Positions 1-6,749 of a stretch of 6,750 nucleotides of DNA are shown in pieces. The stretch is taken from positions 8,813 to 15,562 of the forward strand of contig JANKMV010000012.1 in the NCBI GenBank assembly GCA_024650095.1. Direction: 5' to 3'. The position numbers were made by a program, and so were the translations under genes. This DNA is from Bacillota bacterium. GTDB taxonomy: Bacteria > Bacillota > Dethiobacteria > Dethiobacterales > Dethiobacteraceae. How positions within the stretch are numbered: position 1 is the first letter of the stretch; every line of letters begins with the position of its first letter. The notes beneath the pieces are model-generated. The model did no database searches, had not been told where the DNA came from, and worked only from the letters and a program-made list of their open reading frames with translations.

Positions 1-149
1 GGGAGGATTCGGATGAAGTTCATGCGGATTTTTCCCGAAACATGGGCCAGTACCTTATGTCCGTTTTTTAGCTCTACACGAAACATCGCGTTGGGCAACG
101 GTTCTATAACTGTTCCTTCTACCTCAATACCGTCTTTTTTCTTTGACAT
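1..149 (-). CDS. infA: Translation initiation factor IF-1 (partial; 3' end outside window)
   Basis: IF-1 is a small OB-fold protein that binds the ribosomal A site of the 30S subunit and acts with IF-2 and IF-3 in start-codon selection. The ATG at 149-147 opens a frame beginning MSKKDG-like ([20 protein letters not shown]), followed by the family hallmarks [19 protein letters not shown] and MNFIRIL. About 49 residues are visible of the usual 72 or so; the C-terminus lies beyond position 1. The start is inside the end of the upstream KOW gene, giving a 26-base overlap in another frame. A GGGAGG sequence lies about 11-12 bases upstream, a rather long spacing, and no better in-frame start is present. 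The extra lysine in the N-terminal lysine run is a trivial variation. Identity is near certain; only the 3' end is unseen. Confidence 0.97.
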   Translation of the reverse strand, partial: MSKKKDGIEVEGTVIEPLPNAMFRVELKNGHKVLAHVSGKIRMNFIRIL

Positions 150-453
150 CAGGTTTGTTTCCCTCCCTTTCTCCCCCAGGATGGTCTGCGACAACCATAC
201 CATGGATCGCCCGTACAATTTCTTCATCGCGCGCTTTACGTTGCTGTAGCCTAGCCACCAAATCAGAGGGTCCTTCCTGGTGGAACTTTAAGTGACGAAG
301 ATATTTTTTCTTTGGGCTTTTTAGGGGGCGGTCTGAACCATTGGCAACGAGAACAATATGTGGTTCTACGAAACCAACGATCAGGTAATACTCACCGGAG
401 TCACGACCTGCAAGAGAGTGAACCAGAGCGCCAATATTTGGCGTTTGAATCAT
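124..453 (-). CDS. KOW-domain RNA-binding protein (ribosomal L14e/L6e/L27e-like)
   Basis: A 109-residue protein with an N-terminal KOW segment at about residues 5-30 ([20 protein letters not shown]), followed by a basic patch [14 protein letters not shown] at about residues 44-57. This pattern is typical of the small KOW proteins annotated as L14e/L6e/L27e-like in Clostridia, encoded between map and infA. Its function is not established; RNA or ribosome binding is inferred from the fold and the context. Two ATGs compete. The one at 459 sits only one base after GGGAG, whereas the ATG at 453 has a seven-base spacing, so 453 is chosen. The C-terminal third (about residues 75-109) is charged and less conserved-looking, and its last codons overlap infA by 26 bases, which suggests translational coupling. 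A 47-base gap separates it from map; nothing is seen in that gap. Confidence 0.85.
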   Translation of the reverse strand: MIQTPNIGALVHSLAGRDSGEYYLIVGFVEPHIVLVANGSDRPLKSPKKKYLRHLKFHQEGPSDLVARLQQRKARDEEIVRAIHGMVVADHPGGEREGNKPDVKEKRRY

Positions 454-500
454 ATACATTCTCCCTTCTCTATGCAGGAATGTAAAACCATGAGTGACAT

Positions 501-1247
501 CTACAGTGCGGTCATAATAACAGGCGCATCTTCAGTAACGACAATGGTGTGTTCGAAGTGTGCTGACCATTTACGATCTTGCGTGACCACTGTCCAATTA
601 TCCTGCAATGTTTCTACTTGCCATGTTCCACTGTTCACCATGGGTTCAATGGCCAAGGCCATACCGGCCTGCAGTCGAGGTCCACGGCCCGGTTTACCGA
701 AGTTTGGAATTTGGGGTTCCTCATGCATTTGGTTACCAATACCATGACCCACATAATTCCTGACAACAGAAAAGCCGTGTTTCTCCACATACACCTGCAC
801 AGCATGAGAGATATCTGTGAGATGGTGGTTGCAAGTCGCCTGCGCAATCCCTTGATACAGTGACTCACGTGTCACATCAAGCAAGCGTAAGACTTCTGCA
901 TCCACGTCGCCAACTGGAAAGGTGGCGGCGGCATCTCCGTAATACCCTTGGAACACCGCACCCACATCAATGCTAACAATGTCACCATCCTTCAACTTAC
1001 GTAAACTGGGAATGCCATGTACAACTTCTTCATTAACGGAAGCACAGATAGAAGCGGGAAAACCATGGTAACCCAAAAAGGCGGGTGTACAGTCAGCTTT
1101 ACGAATGAGTTTTTCAGCAATTTTGTCCAATTGGGCAGTTGTGATGCCAGGTTGAACAGCCTGCTTCAACGAGTGCAAGACTTCTGCTACCACACGACCG
1201 GCGGCACGCATCAGCTCAACTTCTCGTTGCGATTTAATGGTAATCAT
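501..1247 (-). CDS. map: Methionine aminopeptidase, type I
   Basis: This cytosolic metalloenzyme removes the initiator methionine from nascent proteins after deformylation. The 248-residue length fits the type Ia family. The five dinuclear-metal ligands can be read directly: D94 (in SIDVG), D105 (GDAAATF), H168 (GHGIG), E201 (AIEPM) and E232 (FEHT). The active-site histidines H77 (VVHGIP) and H175 (QMHEEP) are also present, so the enzyme should be active. There is no N-terminal zinc-finger extension, as is usual for short bacterial forms. The ATG at 1247 has a GGAG seven bases upstream, within the 13-base gap after the secY stop. The gene therefore follows secY directly; adk, which commonly lies between them, is absent. 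Confidence 0.98.
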   Translation of the reverse strand: MITIKSQREVELMRAAGRVVAEVLHSLKQAVQPGITTAQLDKIAEKLIRKADCTPAFLGYHGFPASICASVNEEVVHGIPSLRKLKDGDIVSIDVGAVFQGYYGDAAATFPVGDVDAEVLRLLDVTRESLYQGIAQATCNHHLTDISHAVQVYVEKHGFSVVRNYVGHGIGNQMHEEPQIPNFGKPGRGPRLQAGMALAIEPMVNSGTWQVETLQDNWTVVTQDRKWSAHFEHTIVVTEDAPVIMTAL

Positions 1248-1260
1248 AACAGATCTCCAT

Positions 1261-2517
1261 TTACTTCATAAAGCCCTGGTAGTTTCTCATCATCATGTGG
1301 CTTTCAATTTGCTTTACGGTCTCAAGCACCACGCCCACTACGATGATCATACCAACGCCACCGAAAATAATGTTTATCTTGAATACAGCTTGTAAAATTA
1401 CAGGAGCTGTGGCAATGAGAGCCAAGGAAAGTGCCCCTGCTAGCGTGAGACGACTGGAAACCCGGGCGAGAAACTCCGCGGTAGGCCTCCCGGGACGAAG
1501 CCCAGGTATAAATCCGCCATTCTTTTTCATATCGGTTGCAATCTTATTGGGATCAAATTGAATAGCGGTGTAAAAGTATGCGAAAAAGAGAATAAACAAG
1601 ATAAACAAAATCGAGTGGACACCTCCACCAGGAGCGAAAACCCTCGTTATCCAGTTTGCCACAGGATGTTCAATAAAGCCGGCGATAGTACTGGGGAACA
1701 TGAGGAGCGTTGAAGCAAAAATGACTGGGATTACACCAGATTGATTCACTTTAAAGGGAATATGCGTGGACTGACCACCGTACGTTTTCCGGCCGATGAC
1801 CCGTTTAGCATACTGTACTGGAATGCGACGTTGACCCTCTTCCAGCGCAATAATCCCCACAATCAATGTAAGCATGATGATCACAGTTGCTAACACTGTA
1901 AAGATGTTCAACTGCCCAATTCTTGTTAATTCAAAGGTTTGTAGTACACCAGGACCAAACTGTGAGACGATACCAGCAAAGATGATAACCGAAATACCGT
2001 TTCCCAAACCCCGGTCGTTAATGAGCTCCCCTAACCACATCAAGAAAGCTGTACCTGCGACCAACGTAATAATAATACTGGCATAGGTGAAGGTGCTAGG
2101 GTTTAACACTGCGCTACGGAATATTCCCAGTGTCATGCCAGTTGCTTGGATAAGCGCCAGCACGATGGTACCATAGCGAACCACCTGTTGCATTTTCTTT
2201 TGCCCCTCGGGTCCCTCTTTAGACCATTCCTCAAACTTGGGAATGACCACTCCCAGAAGTTGTACGATAATGGAGGCGTTAATATAGGGGAAAATTCCCA
2301 TGGCAAAAATCGTGTAGTTCTCCAGAGCACCACCGGCAAAAACATTAAACAAGCCAAACAGATTGCCCTCTTGAAAAAAATTGGCGATTTGTGCTGGATC
2401 AACGCCTGCCACTGGCACATGTGAACCAAGGCGAAAAACAACGAGCATGAGTAGCGTAAACGTAATACGCTGGCGTAGTTCTTTTATTTTCCAGGCACTG
2501 CGAAGCGTCTCTAACAT
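1261..2517 (-). CDS. secY: Preprotein translocase channel subunit SecY
   Basis: SecY forms the protein-conducting channel of the Sec translocon in the cytoplasmic membrane with SecE and SecG, and works with SecA. The 418-residue protein has ten hydrophobic segments (approximately residues 17-35, 70-90, 112-132, 144-163, 174-192, 205-226, 259-282, 301-321, 357-377 and 382-402), with the plug region at about 55-68. Family motifs include FPYINASIIVQLL (residues 76-88), LGNGIS (171-176), the cytoplasmic loop QYAKRVIGRKTYGGQ (235-249), and GLRPG with the SecA-critical arginine at R341. The start is placed at the ATG at 2517, giving MLETLRSAWK. GAGGTG lies seven bases upstream, inside the end of rplO, and the rplO stop is separated by a single base, so translation is probably coupled. 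An upstream in-frame extension to 2553 would overlap rplO and is rejected. Confidence 0.98.
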   Translation of the reverse strand: MLETLRSAWKIKELRQRITFTLLMLVVFRLGSHVPVAGVDPAQIANFFQEGNLFGLFNVFAGGALENYTIFAMGIFPYINASIIVQLLGVVIPKFEEWSKEGPEGQKKMQQVVRYGTIVLALIQATGMTLGIFRSAVLNPSTFTYASIIITLVAGTAFLMWLGELINDRGLGNGISVIIFAGIVSQFGPGVLQTFELTRIGQLNIFTVLATVIIMLTLIVGIIALEEGQRRIPVQYAKRVIGRKTYGGQSTHIPFKVNQSGVIPVIFASTLLMFPSTIAGFIEHPVANWITRVFAPGGGVHSILFILFILFFAYFYTAIQFDPNKIATDMKKNGGFIPGLRPGRPTAEFLARVSSRLTLAGALSLALIATAPVILQAVFKINIIFGGVGMIIVVGVVLETVKQIESHMMMRNYQGFMK

Positions 2518-2518
2518 G

Positions 2519-2959
2519 CTAAAGCACCTCGACTTTGCCACCAGCAGCTTCAATTTTTTCCGCTGCGGTTTTCGTAAAGCCTTGGGCTTTTACGGTAAGA
2601 GACTTTTCAATTTCTCCACTACCAAGAATCCGCACGCCGTCTTTGAGAGACTTTATAAATCCCTCTTGCTTTAACAGCTCAGGCGTGATTTCGGTTCCAT
2701 CGGCAAAGACATTCAAACGCGAAACGTTAATTTCGTTGTATTCTTTTTTAAAGATGCTGGTGAAACCCCGTTTAGGCACTGTACGTTGCAGGGGCATTTG
2801 ACCGCCTTCGAAACCAGGACGGACACCGCCACCAGCACGGGAATTTTGTCCTTTATGCCCGCGGCCAGACGTTTTACCAAGACCACTACCAATACCACGA
2901 CCAAGTCGCTTTTTGGCGGTGCGGGCACCTTTAGGGCTTTTCAGTTCATGCAGACGCAT
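2519..2959 (-). CDS. rplO: 50S ribosomal protein L15
   Basis: L15 is a late-assembling large-subunit protein that contacts 23S rRNA through a long extended N-terminal arm. The 146-residue length matches the family. The N-terminus [13 protein letters not shown] leads into the typical glycine/arginine-rich stretch at about residues 19-53 ([19 protein letters not shown], then [12 protein letters not shown]). The [12 protein letters not shown] segment follows at 55-66. The globular C-terminal domain ends in [13 protein letters not shown] lies nine bases before the ATG. The gap to the rpmD stop is 15 bases. The last codons contain the ribosome binding site of secY, so the pair is tightly linked. 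Confidence 0.98.
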   Translation of the reverse strand: MRLHELKSPKGARTAKKRLGRGIGSGLGKTSGRGHKGQNSRAGGGVRPGFEGGQMPLQRTVPKRGFTSIFKKEYNEINVSRLNVFADGTEITPELLKQEGFIKSLKDGVRILGSGEIEKSLTVKAQGFTKTAAEKIEAAGGKVEVL

Positions 2960-2974
2960 TATATTACACCTCCC

Positions 2975-3157
2975 TTAGAGTTCTTCTACGTTAACGAGGT
3001 GGGACACTTTGTTAATCATACCCCGAATTTGAGGTGTATCTTCATGTTCCACGACTTGGTTGAGCTTTTTTAAGCCAAGCGCTTTCACTGTCAGCCGTTG
3101 GGGCTCGGGTCGCCCAATCACGCTGTTTACAAGTGTGATGCGTAACTGTTTTGCCAT
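2975..3157 (-). CDS. rpmD: 50S ribosomal protein L30
   Basis: A 60-residue bacterial-type L30, a large-subunit protein with a ferredoxin-like fold. The sequence begins [16 protein letters not shown] and continues [20 protein letters not shown]. It then has the conserved [15 protein letters not shown] segment at residues 41-55. A GGAGG sits seven bases before the ATG, and the rpsE stop codon overlaps that ribosome binding site. The gene gap is 11 bases. Position between rpsE and rplO is the standard spc order. Some Bacillota and other lineages lack this gene; here it is intact. Confidence 0.97.
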   Translation of the reverse strand: MAKQLRITLVNSVIGRPEPQRLTVKALGLKKLNQVVEHEDTPQIRGMINKVSHLVNVEEL

Positions 3158-3168
3158 GTGCTTACCTC

Positions 3169-3669
3169 CTACCCTAATAACTCTTCCACCGTGATGCCAC
3201 GGAGCTTAGCCACTTGTTCGGCTGTTCTAAGAGACCGCAGGCCTGTCATGGTGGCATGAACTACGTTAATTGCATTGGCAGAACCAAGAGATTTGGTGAG
3301 GATATCATGGACTCCAGCAAGTTCCAGTACTGCACGCACAGGACCGCCAGCGATCACGCCCGTACCTTCTGAAGCAGGCTTGAGTAGTACACGTCCTGCA
3401 CCAAAAACGCCTGTTACTGCATGCGGGATGGTCGTGCCCACAATGGGGACTTTGATAATATTCTTTTTAGCATCTTCCACGCCTTTGCGAATAGCTTCAG
3501 GTACTTCACCAGCTTTTCCTAATCCTGCTCCAACATGACCGTTGCCATCACCGACAACAACCAATGCGGAGAAGCTAAAGCGGCGTCCGCCCTTGACAAC
3601 TTTGGCAACGCGGTTTATTTGTACGACTTTTTCAGTCACTTCTATTTTATTGGGGTCGAATTTCTCCAC
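3169..3669 (-). CDS. rpsE: 30S ribosomal protein S5
   Basis: S5 is a small-subunit protein near the mRNA entry site. It is involved in decoding fidelity and helicase activity, and is a known location of spectinomycin-resistance mutations. The 166-residue length is normal. An N-terminal double-stranded RNA-binding domain spans about residues 11-75, with [19 protein letters not shown] at 24-42, the loop where spectinomycin resistance changes arise; it looks wild type. The C-terminal domain contains [18 protein letters not shown] at about 95-112 and TKSLGS at 125-130. The start codon is GTG at 3669-3667, with GGAGG about ten bases upstream and no nearby in-frame ATG. The downstream end overlaps the rpmD ribosome binding site. 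Confidence 0.98.
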   Translation of the reverse strand: MEKFDPNKIEVTEKVVQINRVAKVVKGGRRFSFSALVVVGDGNGHVGAGLGKAGEVPEAIRKGVEDAKKNIIKVPIVGTTIPHAVTGVFGAGRVLLKPASEGTGVIAGGPVRAVLELAGVHDILTKSLGSANAINVVHATMTGLRSLRTAEQVAKLRGITVEELLG

Positions 3670-3690
3670 GCCTTGTTTCCCTCCTTCACG

Positions 3691-4059
3691 TTAAAATTCC
3701 AGGCCGGCTTCGCGAGCGCCGTCAGCTAACTCTTTTACTCGGCCGTGGTAGAGGTAACCGCCTCTGTCAAACACGACGTTTTTAATGCCCTTTTCTGAGG
3801 CTTTTTGTGCAATAAGCGCACCCACCTTACGGGCAGCTTCCTTATTTCCACAAGTACCTTCACCATCACTGATGGATGAATCAAGGCTAGAGGCTGTTGC
3901 CAGCGTGATACCTGCCTCATCATCAATAATATGCGCATAAATGTGTTTCAAGCTACGAAACACGTTCAAACGCGGGCGTACACTTGTGCCTTGCAATTTT
4001 TTACGAACACGAAGGTGTCTTCGTTTCCGTTGAAGATTTTTATCCAGTCGCGTGAACAA
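3691..4059 (-). CDS. rplR: 50S ribosomal protein L18
   Basis: L18 binds 5S rRNA and, with L5, anchors it in the central protuberance. The 122-residue length is typical. The basic N-terminus ([19 protein letters not shown], about residues 8-25) is the flexible rRNA-binding tail. It is followed by [20 protein letters not shown] at 28-47 and the C-terminal signature [20 protein letters not shown] at 96-115. The start codon is TTG at 4059-4057. GGGAGGG lies just upstream, with GGAGG eight bases from the TTG, and no ATG or GTG gives the conserved N-terminus. A rare start codon in such a highly expressed gene is mildly unusual. The gap to the rplF stop is 14 bases. Confidence 0.97.
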   Translation of the reverse strand: MFTRLDKNLQRKRRHLRVRKKLQGTSVRPRLNVFRSLKHIYAHIIDDEAGITLATASSLDSSISDGEGTCGNKEAARKVGALIAQKASEKGIKNVVFDRGGYLYHGRVKELADGAREAGLEF

Positions 4060-4073
4060 TTCGTTTCCCTCCC

Positions 4074-4610
4074 TTACTTACCAGTCTTACCGACTTTACG
4101 GCGAACCCGCTCTGTGTCGTATTTAATACCCTTACCTTTATACGGTTCAGGTTCACGAACAGCACGGATATTGGCAGCAAGGCTACCAACGGCTTCCTTG
4201 TCAATGCCTTTTACCACAATTTTAGTCGGTGCGGGAACTTCTAGCTGAATCCCCTGGGGTGGGTTAATGTTGACAGGGTGAGAGTAGCCGATCGCAATGA
4301 CCACATTTTCTCCCTGTTTAGTAGCACGATAACCAACGCCCACGAGTTCTAGTGTTTTTGAATACCCTTTGGTGACGCCATCAACCATGTTTGCAATCAA
4401 TGTCCTAGTGAGGCCATGGAGGGAGCGTTCATTTTTTTCATCGTTATTGCGGGTGACAATAACTTGGTTATCTTCAATACTAATGTTCATCAACTTGGGC
4501 AACTGTTTCTGCAGTTGACCCAAGGGTCCTTTAACCGTTACTAAATTATCGTTACTTGTACATTCAACGCCTGCTGGTAGTTGAATGGGTTTACGGCCGA
4601 TACGGCTCAT
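4074..4610 (-). CDS. rplF: 50S ribosomal protein L6
   Basis: L6 is a two-domain large-subunit protein located near the sarcin-ricin loop and the factor-binding region. The 178-residue length is standard. The sequence opens [16 protein letters not shown]. It has [10 protein letters not shown] at 25-34, [23 protein letters not shown] at 61-83 (domain 1 to 2 transition), VGVGYRA at 90-96, and the L6 signature [12 protein letters not shown] at 153-164. The reading frame is open further upstream to 4760, but that region is rpsH in another frame. The ATG at 4610 has GGAGG seven bases upstream and gives the canonical N-terminus, so it is chosen. The gap to the rpsH stop is 13 bases. Confidence 0.98.
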   Translation of the reverse strand: MSRIGRKPIQLPAGVECTSNDNLVTVKGPLGQLQKQLPKLMNISIEDNQVIVTRNNDEKNERSLHGLTRTLIANMVDGVTKGYSKTLELVGVGYRATKQGENVVIAIGYSHPVNINPPQGIQLEVPAPTKIVVKGIDKEAVGSLAANIRAVREPEPYKGKGIKYDTERVRRKVGKTGK

Positions 4611-4623
4611 GCATATCCCTCCT

Positions 4624-5022
4624 TTACCAGATGTAGCAGAGGACTTCTCCGCCGACTCCAGCTTTACGTGCTGTCTTATCGGACATGATCCCCTGTGAGG
4701 TGGAAATGATGGCGATACCGAGACCACCCAAAACCTTGGGCAGTTGATCTTTCTGCGCATAGACGCGCAAACCGGGCTTACTGATCCGTTTGAGACCGAT
4801 CAGCACCTTTTCACGGCTCGGACCATATTTCAAGAAGACTTTAATGGTACCCTGCTTATTGTCTTTTTTAAATTCATATTCTTTAATAAAACCTTCACGC
4901 TTCAGTATATCCGCCACCGCTAACTTAACTTTCGAACCGGGAATTTCCACAGTATCGTGTTTTACCATATTCGCATTACGAATTCTTGTTAACATGTCGG
5001 CAATTGGGTCCGTCATGGTCAT
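4624..5022 (-). CDS. rpsH: 30S ribosomal protein S8
   Basis: S8 is a primary 16S rRNA-binding protein of the small-subunit platform. In Escherichia coli it is also the translational repressor of the spc operon; no matching repressor structure was identified in this window. The 132-residue length is typical. The sequence shows [15 protein letters not shown] at residues 4-18, [20 protein letters not shown] at 27-46, and the RNA-binding C-terminal signature [20 protein letters not shown] at 107-126. Two starts exist, at 5022 and 5016. GGAGG is ten bases from the first and sixteen from the second, so 5022 is preferred. The gap to the rpsZ stop is 31 bases, the largest inside the ribosomal block. 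Confidence 0.98.
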   Translation of the reverse strand: MTMTDPIADMLTRIRNANMVKHDTVEIPGSKVKLAVADILKREGFIKEYEFKKDNKQGTIKVFLKYGPSREKVLIGLKRISKPGLRVYAQKDQLPKVLGGLGIAIISTSQGIMSDKTARKAGVGGEVLCYIW

Positions 5023-5053
5023 TGCAATCGAACCTCCTTTCTCTCCAATCCCC

Positions 5054-5239
5054 TTACCAACTGGCTTTTGTTACGCCGGGGATTTTCCCTTCATGGGCGA
5101 GCTTACGGAAACAAAGGCGGCACATACCAAACTTGCGCAGGTACGCGCGGGGACGGCCGCACAATTTGCAACGGTTGTAGCCTTGTACTTCAAACTTAGG
5201 GGTCCTTTTTGCCTTAGCAATCATGGATTTTTTGGCCAC
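5054..5239 (-). CDS. rpsZ: 30S ribosomal protein S14, zinc-binding type Z
   Basis: The short, zinc-ribbon form of S14, a 30S head protein. At 61 residues it is the ancestral C+ type, not the roughly 90-100 residue zinc-free paralogue. The four zinc ligands are C24, C27, C40 and C43, in RCKLCGRPR and [11 protein letters not shown]. The C-terminus IPGVTKASW is the family signature. Start is GTG at 5239-5237, with GGAGG seven bases upstream. It sits between rplE and rpsH as in most Bacillota and Actinobacteria. Because the protein needs zinc, some bacteria keep a zinc-independent copy elsewhere under Zur control; this window cannot show whether one exists here. Confidence 0.97.
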   Translation of the reverse strand: MAKKSMIAKAKRTPKFEVQGYNRCKLCGRPRAYLRKFGMCRLCFRKLAHEGKIPGVTKASW

Positions 5240-5266
5240 TATTTCCCCTCCTTTTTGTAATGTTTT

Positions 5267-5809
5267 TTATGCTGTACGAAATGGCATACCCATTCCGCGT
5301 AATAATTCTCTCGCCTCTTCATCAGAGCTTCCACTTGTGACAATAATGATATCCATGCCGCGCACCTTTTCCACCTGATCATAACTGATCTCCGGAAAAA
5401 TCAACTGTTCACGCAAACCCATGGAATAATTGCCACGGCCATCAAAGGATTTGGGTGAGACACCGCGAAAATCGCGTACGCGAGGGAGTGCCACGTTTAC
5501 GAGTTTATCAAGAAACTCATACATTCTCACTCCACGTAGTGTCACTTTGCAGCCAATACTCATGCCTTCACGAATTTTGAAGCTGGCTACTGATTTTCTC
5601 GCTTTGGTAATTACAGGGCGCTGCCCAGCAATCAATGTTAGATCGTTAACAGCGGCGTCTAGAGCTTTAGGATTATCCTTTGCTTCCCCAACGCCCATAT
5701 TGATGACCACTTTCTCCAAACGAGGAGCCTCGAGAACGTTTTTATATTCGAAACGTGCCATTAACGCTGGCAGAACTTCGTTCTTGTATTTTTCTTTTAG
5801 GCGGGCCAT
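5267..5809 (-). CDS. rplE: 50S ribosomal protein L5
   Basis: L5 binds 5S rRNA and contacts the P-site tRNA in the central protuberance. The 180-residue length agrees with the Bacillota family. The sequence contains [12 protein letters not shown] at 32-43, the conserved [20 protein letters not shown] at 62-81, [10 protein letters not shown] at 107-116, and [16 protein letters not shown] at 126-141. It ends GMGMPFRTA. The ATG at 5809 has GGAGG nine bases upstream; the rplX stop lies 22 bases before it. In Escherichia coli the start region of this gene carries the S8 operator, but I cannot recognise a comparable hairpin here by eye. Confidence 0.98.
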   Translation of the reverse strand: MARLKEKYKNEVLPALMARFEYKNVLEAPRLEKVVINMGVGEAKDNPKALDAAVNDLTLIAGQRPVITKARKSVASFKIREGMSIGCKVTLRGVRMYEFLDKLVNVALPRVRDFRGVSPKSFDGRGNYSMGLREQLIFPEISYDQVEKVRGMDIIIVTSGSSDEEARELLRGMGMPFRTA

Positions 5810-5830
5810 ACACTGTTACCTCCTTTCCAG

Positions 5831-6160
5831 CTACTTGTCGAGAAGCTCCCCGCACTTTTTGCAGGCACGGACCCAAGCTACTTTGTTTGCTTTTGTGATT
5901 TGTGCTTTTTTAATCCGTGTTGCTTTCTTACAGCTAGGGCAGATGACCATGACTTTAGCACTATATACGGGCGCTTCTTGGTCATAGATTCCTGCTTGTA
6001 CTGTTTGCGTGGGGCGTGTATGCTTCTTGACAATGTTTATCCCTTCAACAACCACTTTGCCCGCTGTGGGCAGAGAGGAAAGAACTTTGCCCTTCTTGCC
6101 TTTATCCTTACCGGATAGGACGAGAATTTGGTCTCCCTTTTTTACATGGAGTTTAGCCAC
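5831..6160 (-). CDS. rplX: 50S ribosomal protein L24
   Basis: L24 is an assembly-initiator protein of the large subunit, located near the peptide exit tunnel. The protein has 109 residues with an N-terminal KOW domain (HVKKGDQILVLSGKDKGKKG, residues 5-24), then VVVEGINIVKKHTRP at 36-50. The C-terminal half carries two Cys pairs, C74/C77 (CPSC) and C100/C103 (CKKC), consistent with a zinc ribbon. The span between the pairs includes a run AQITKANKVAW that appears slightly longer than the common bacterial form, which explains the slightly long total. Start is GTG at 6160-6158; the codon immediately before it is an in-frame stop, so no upstream start is possible. GGAGG lies about 12 bases upstream, a long spacing. 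Confidence 0.97.
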   Translation of the reverse strand: MAKLHVKKGDQILVLSGKDKGKKGKVLSSLPTAGKVVVEGINIVKKHTRPTQTVQAGIYDQEAPVYSAKVMVICPSCKKATRIKKAQITKANKVAWVRACKKCGELLDK

Positions 6161-6182
6161 TTAAATGTTGCACCTCCTTGCG

Positions 6183-6551
6183 CTAAATCACTTCCGGTGC
6201 CAGCGACACGATTTTCATAAATTCTTTATCCCGTAATTCCCGGGCTACCGGTCCGAAGATCCGGGTTCCGCGCGGATTCTTCTGATCATTAATCAAAACA
6301 GCTGCATTTTCGTCGAATTTAATATATGAGCCGTCTCCTCGCCGTAAACCCTTGGCCGTACGGACGATGACCGCTTTAACGACGTCGCCCTTTTTGACAA
6401 CTCCGCCGGGTGTTGCTTCCTTAACAGAAGCCACAATAATATCACCAATGTTACCTGATTTCCGAGTTGATCCGCCAAGGACCTGAATACACATTATCTT
6501 TTTTGCCCCGGAATTATCAGCAACCGTTAGATACGTTTGGGCTTGAATCAT
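6183..6551 (-). CDS. rplN: 50S ribosomal protein L14
   Basis: L14 sits at the subunit interface, where it contributes to intersubunit bridges, and is the first gene of the classical spc operon. The 122-residue length is canonical. The sequence shows [18 protein letters not shown] (1-18), CIQVLGGS (21-28), [15 protein letters not shown] (36-50), the L14 signature [13 protein letters not shown] (59-71), and [16 protein letters not shown] (92-107). The frame is open two codons further to a TTG at 6557. The ATG at 6551 has an AAGGAGG with seven-base spacing and gives the standard N-terminus, so it is chosen. The gene expected just upstream, rpsQ, is missing; repeats and a gene fragment lie there instead. 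Its promoter is therefore not obvious. Confidence 0.98.
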   Translation of the reverse strand: MIQAQTYLTVADNSGAKKIMCIQVLGGSTRKSGNIGDIIVASVKEATPGGVVKKGDVVKAVIVRTAKGLRRGDGSYIKFDENAAVLINDQKNPRGTRIFGPVARELRDKEFMKIVSLAPEVI

Positions 6552-6570
6552 CGTCAAACCTCCTTCAAAA

Positions 6571-6628
6571 CAGATGTCAGATGTCTGAACTCGGAAATCG
6601 GATCTTGTGACCTCGCATCTCCGACTTC
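6571..6628. repeat. Short degenerate repeats upstream of rplN
   Basis: The 7-base unit CAGATGT occurs twice in tandem at 6571-6577 and 6578-6584 and runs into CTGA, giving a near-palindromic TCAGATGTCTGA. It is followed by related TCGGA/ATCGGA units at 6591-6595 and 6597-6602. A pair of imperfect inverted arms, 6587-6595 and 6620-6628 (GAACTCGGA against TCCGACTTC, one mismatch), could form a weak hairpin with a 24-base loop. From general familiarity, strings of this flavour occur as intergenic filler in some Clostridia genomes, including near four-helix-bundle protein genes; that parallel is recollection, not a search result. The stretch lies between the rplN ribosome binding site and the gene fragment at the window edge. 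Confidence 0.55.
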
Positions 6629-6634
6629 AAGCCA

Positions 6635-6748
6635 TTAGAGCTTTGTTTTCTCAAGTATTTCTACTAAACGCTTGGTTATGCTATGTGCCCGTTGCCGCAT
6701 CTCGCACCAAGTTCTGCGCACCAAAACCGACAGCCAGTCCCACAACGC
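6635..6748 (-). other. Partial open frame entering from the right edge, unrecognised
   Basis: One minus-strand frame is open from the window edge for 37 codons and ends in TAA at 6637-6635. Its last part (EMRQRAHSITKRLVEILEKTKL minus a few residues: RQRAHSITKRLVEILEKTK) looks like a charged amphipathic helix and could be a genuine C-terminus. The first part overlaps, in another frame, the MscS-like motif at 6681-6749. The two readings cannot both be real along the same stretch. Either this is a real gene end and the MscS match is chance, or mscS was joined out of frame to another gene or simply frameshifted. A four-helix-bundle (S23-like) C-terminus is a weak alternative. I do not assign a function. 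Confidence 0.3.
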
Positions 6749-6749
6749 C
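6681..6749 (-). pseudogene. Fragment resembling MscS mechanosensitive channel, truncated
   Basis: The minus-strand frame starting at 6749 reads GVVGLAVGFGAQNLVRD and then AATGT before a TAG at 6683-6681. The first 17 residues closely resemble the pore-lining TM3 of MscS-family channels, with the glycine/alanine pattern GLAxGFGAQNLVxD. That motif is normally followed by a further hydrophobic stretch and a C-terminal cytoplasmic domain of over 100 residues. Here the similarity stops and a stop codon follows five residues later, so the gene appears truncated, either by a natural rearrangement or at an assembly junction. Only 22 codons are visible, so the call rests on motif recognition. The rest of the gene, if present, is beyond the right edge. 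Confidence 0.5.

Noticed and set aside
454..500. The 47-base map to KOW-gene gap as a terminator or regulatory site
   Set aside because: No stable inverted repeat followed by a T-run could be seen; only the KOW-gene ribosome binding site is present.
2518..2553. N-terminal extension of secY
   Set aside because: It would overlap rplO by over 30 bases; the ATG at 2517 yields the usual SecY N-terminus and has a properly spaced GAGGTG.
4611..4760. N-terminal 50-residue extension of rplF
   Set aside because: The stretch is the 3' part of rpsH in another frame; the canonical L6 N-terminus and a well-placed GGAGG identify the ATG at 4610.
4790..5260. Plus-strand open frame of 156 codons
   Set aside because: Antisense shadow of rpsH and rpsZ; the residue pattern is that of a complemented conserved gene, with no independent support.
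5430..5987. Plus-strand open frame of 185 codons
   Set aside because: It lies antisense to rplE and rplX, both certain by homology, and has no ribosome binding site or recognisable protein features.
6552..6557. TTG start two codons upstream for rplN
   Set aside because: The Shine-Dalgarno spacing would be only about one base; the ATG at 6551 gives the standard 122-residue L14.
6603..6630. Possible sigma-A promoter before rplN (TTGAAG, 17 bases, CAAGAT on the minus strand)
   Set aside because: The -35 matches at four and the -10 at only three positions; too weak to list as a feature.
6614..6703. 8-base direct repeat CGCATCTC at 6614-6621 and 6696-6703, resembling a target-site duplication
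   Set aside because: Such a match is not unlikely by chance within 200 bases, the bracketed segment carries no element-like ends, and removing it does not restore any reading frame.
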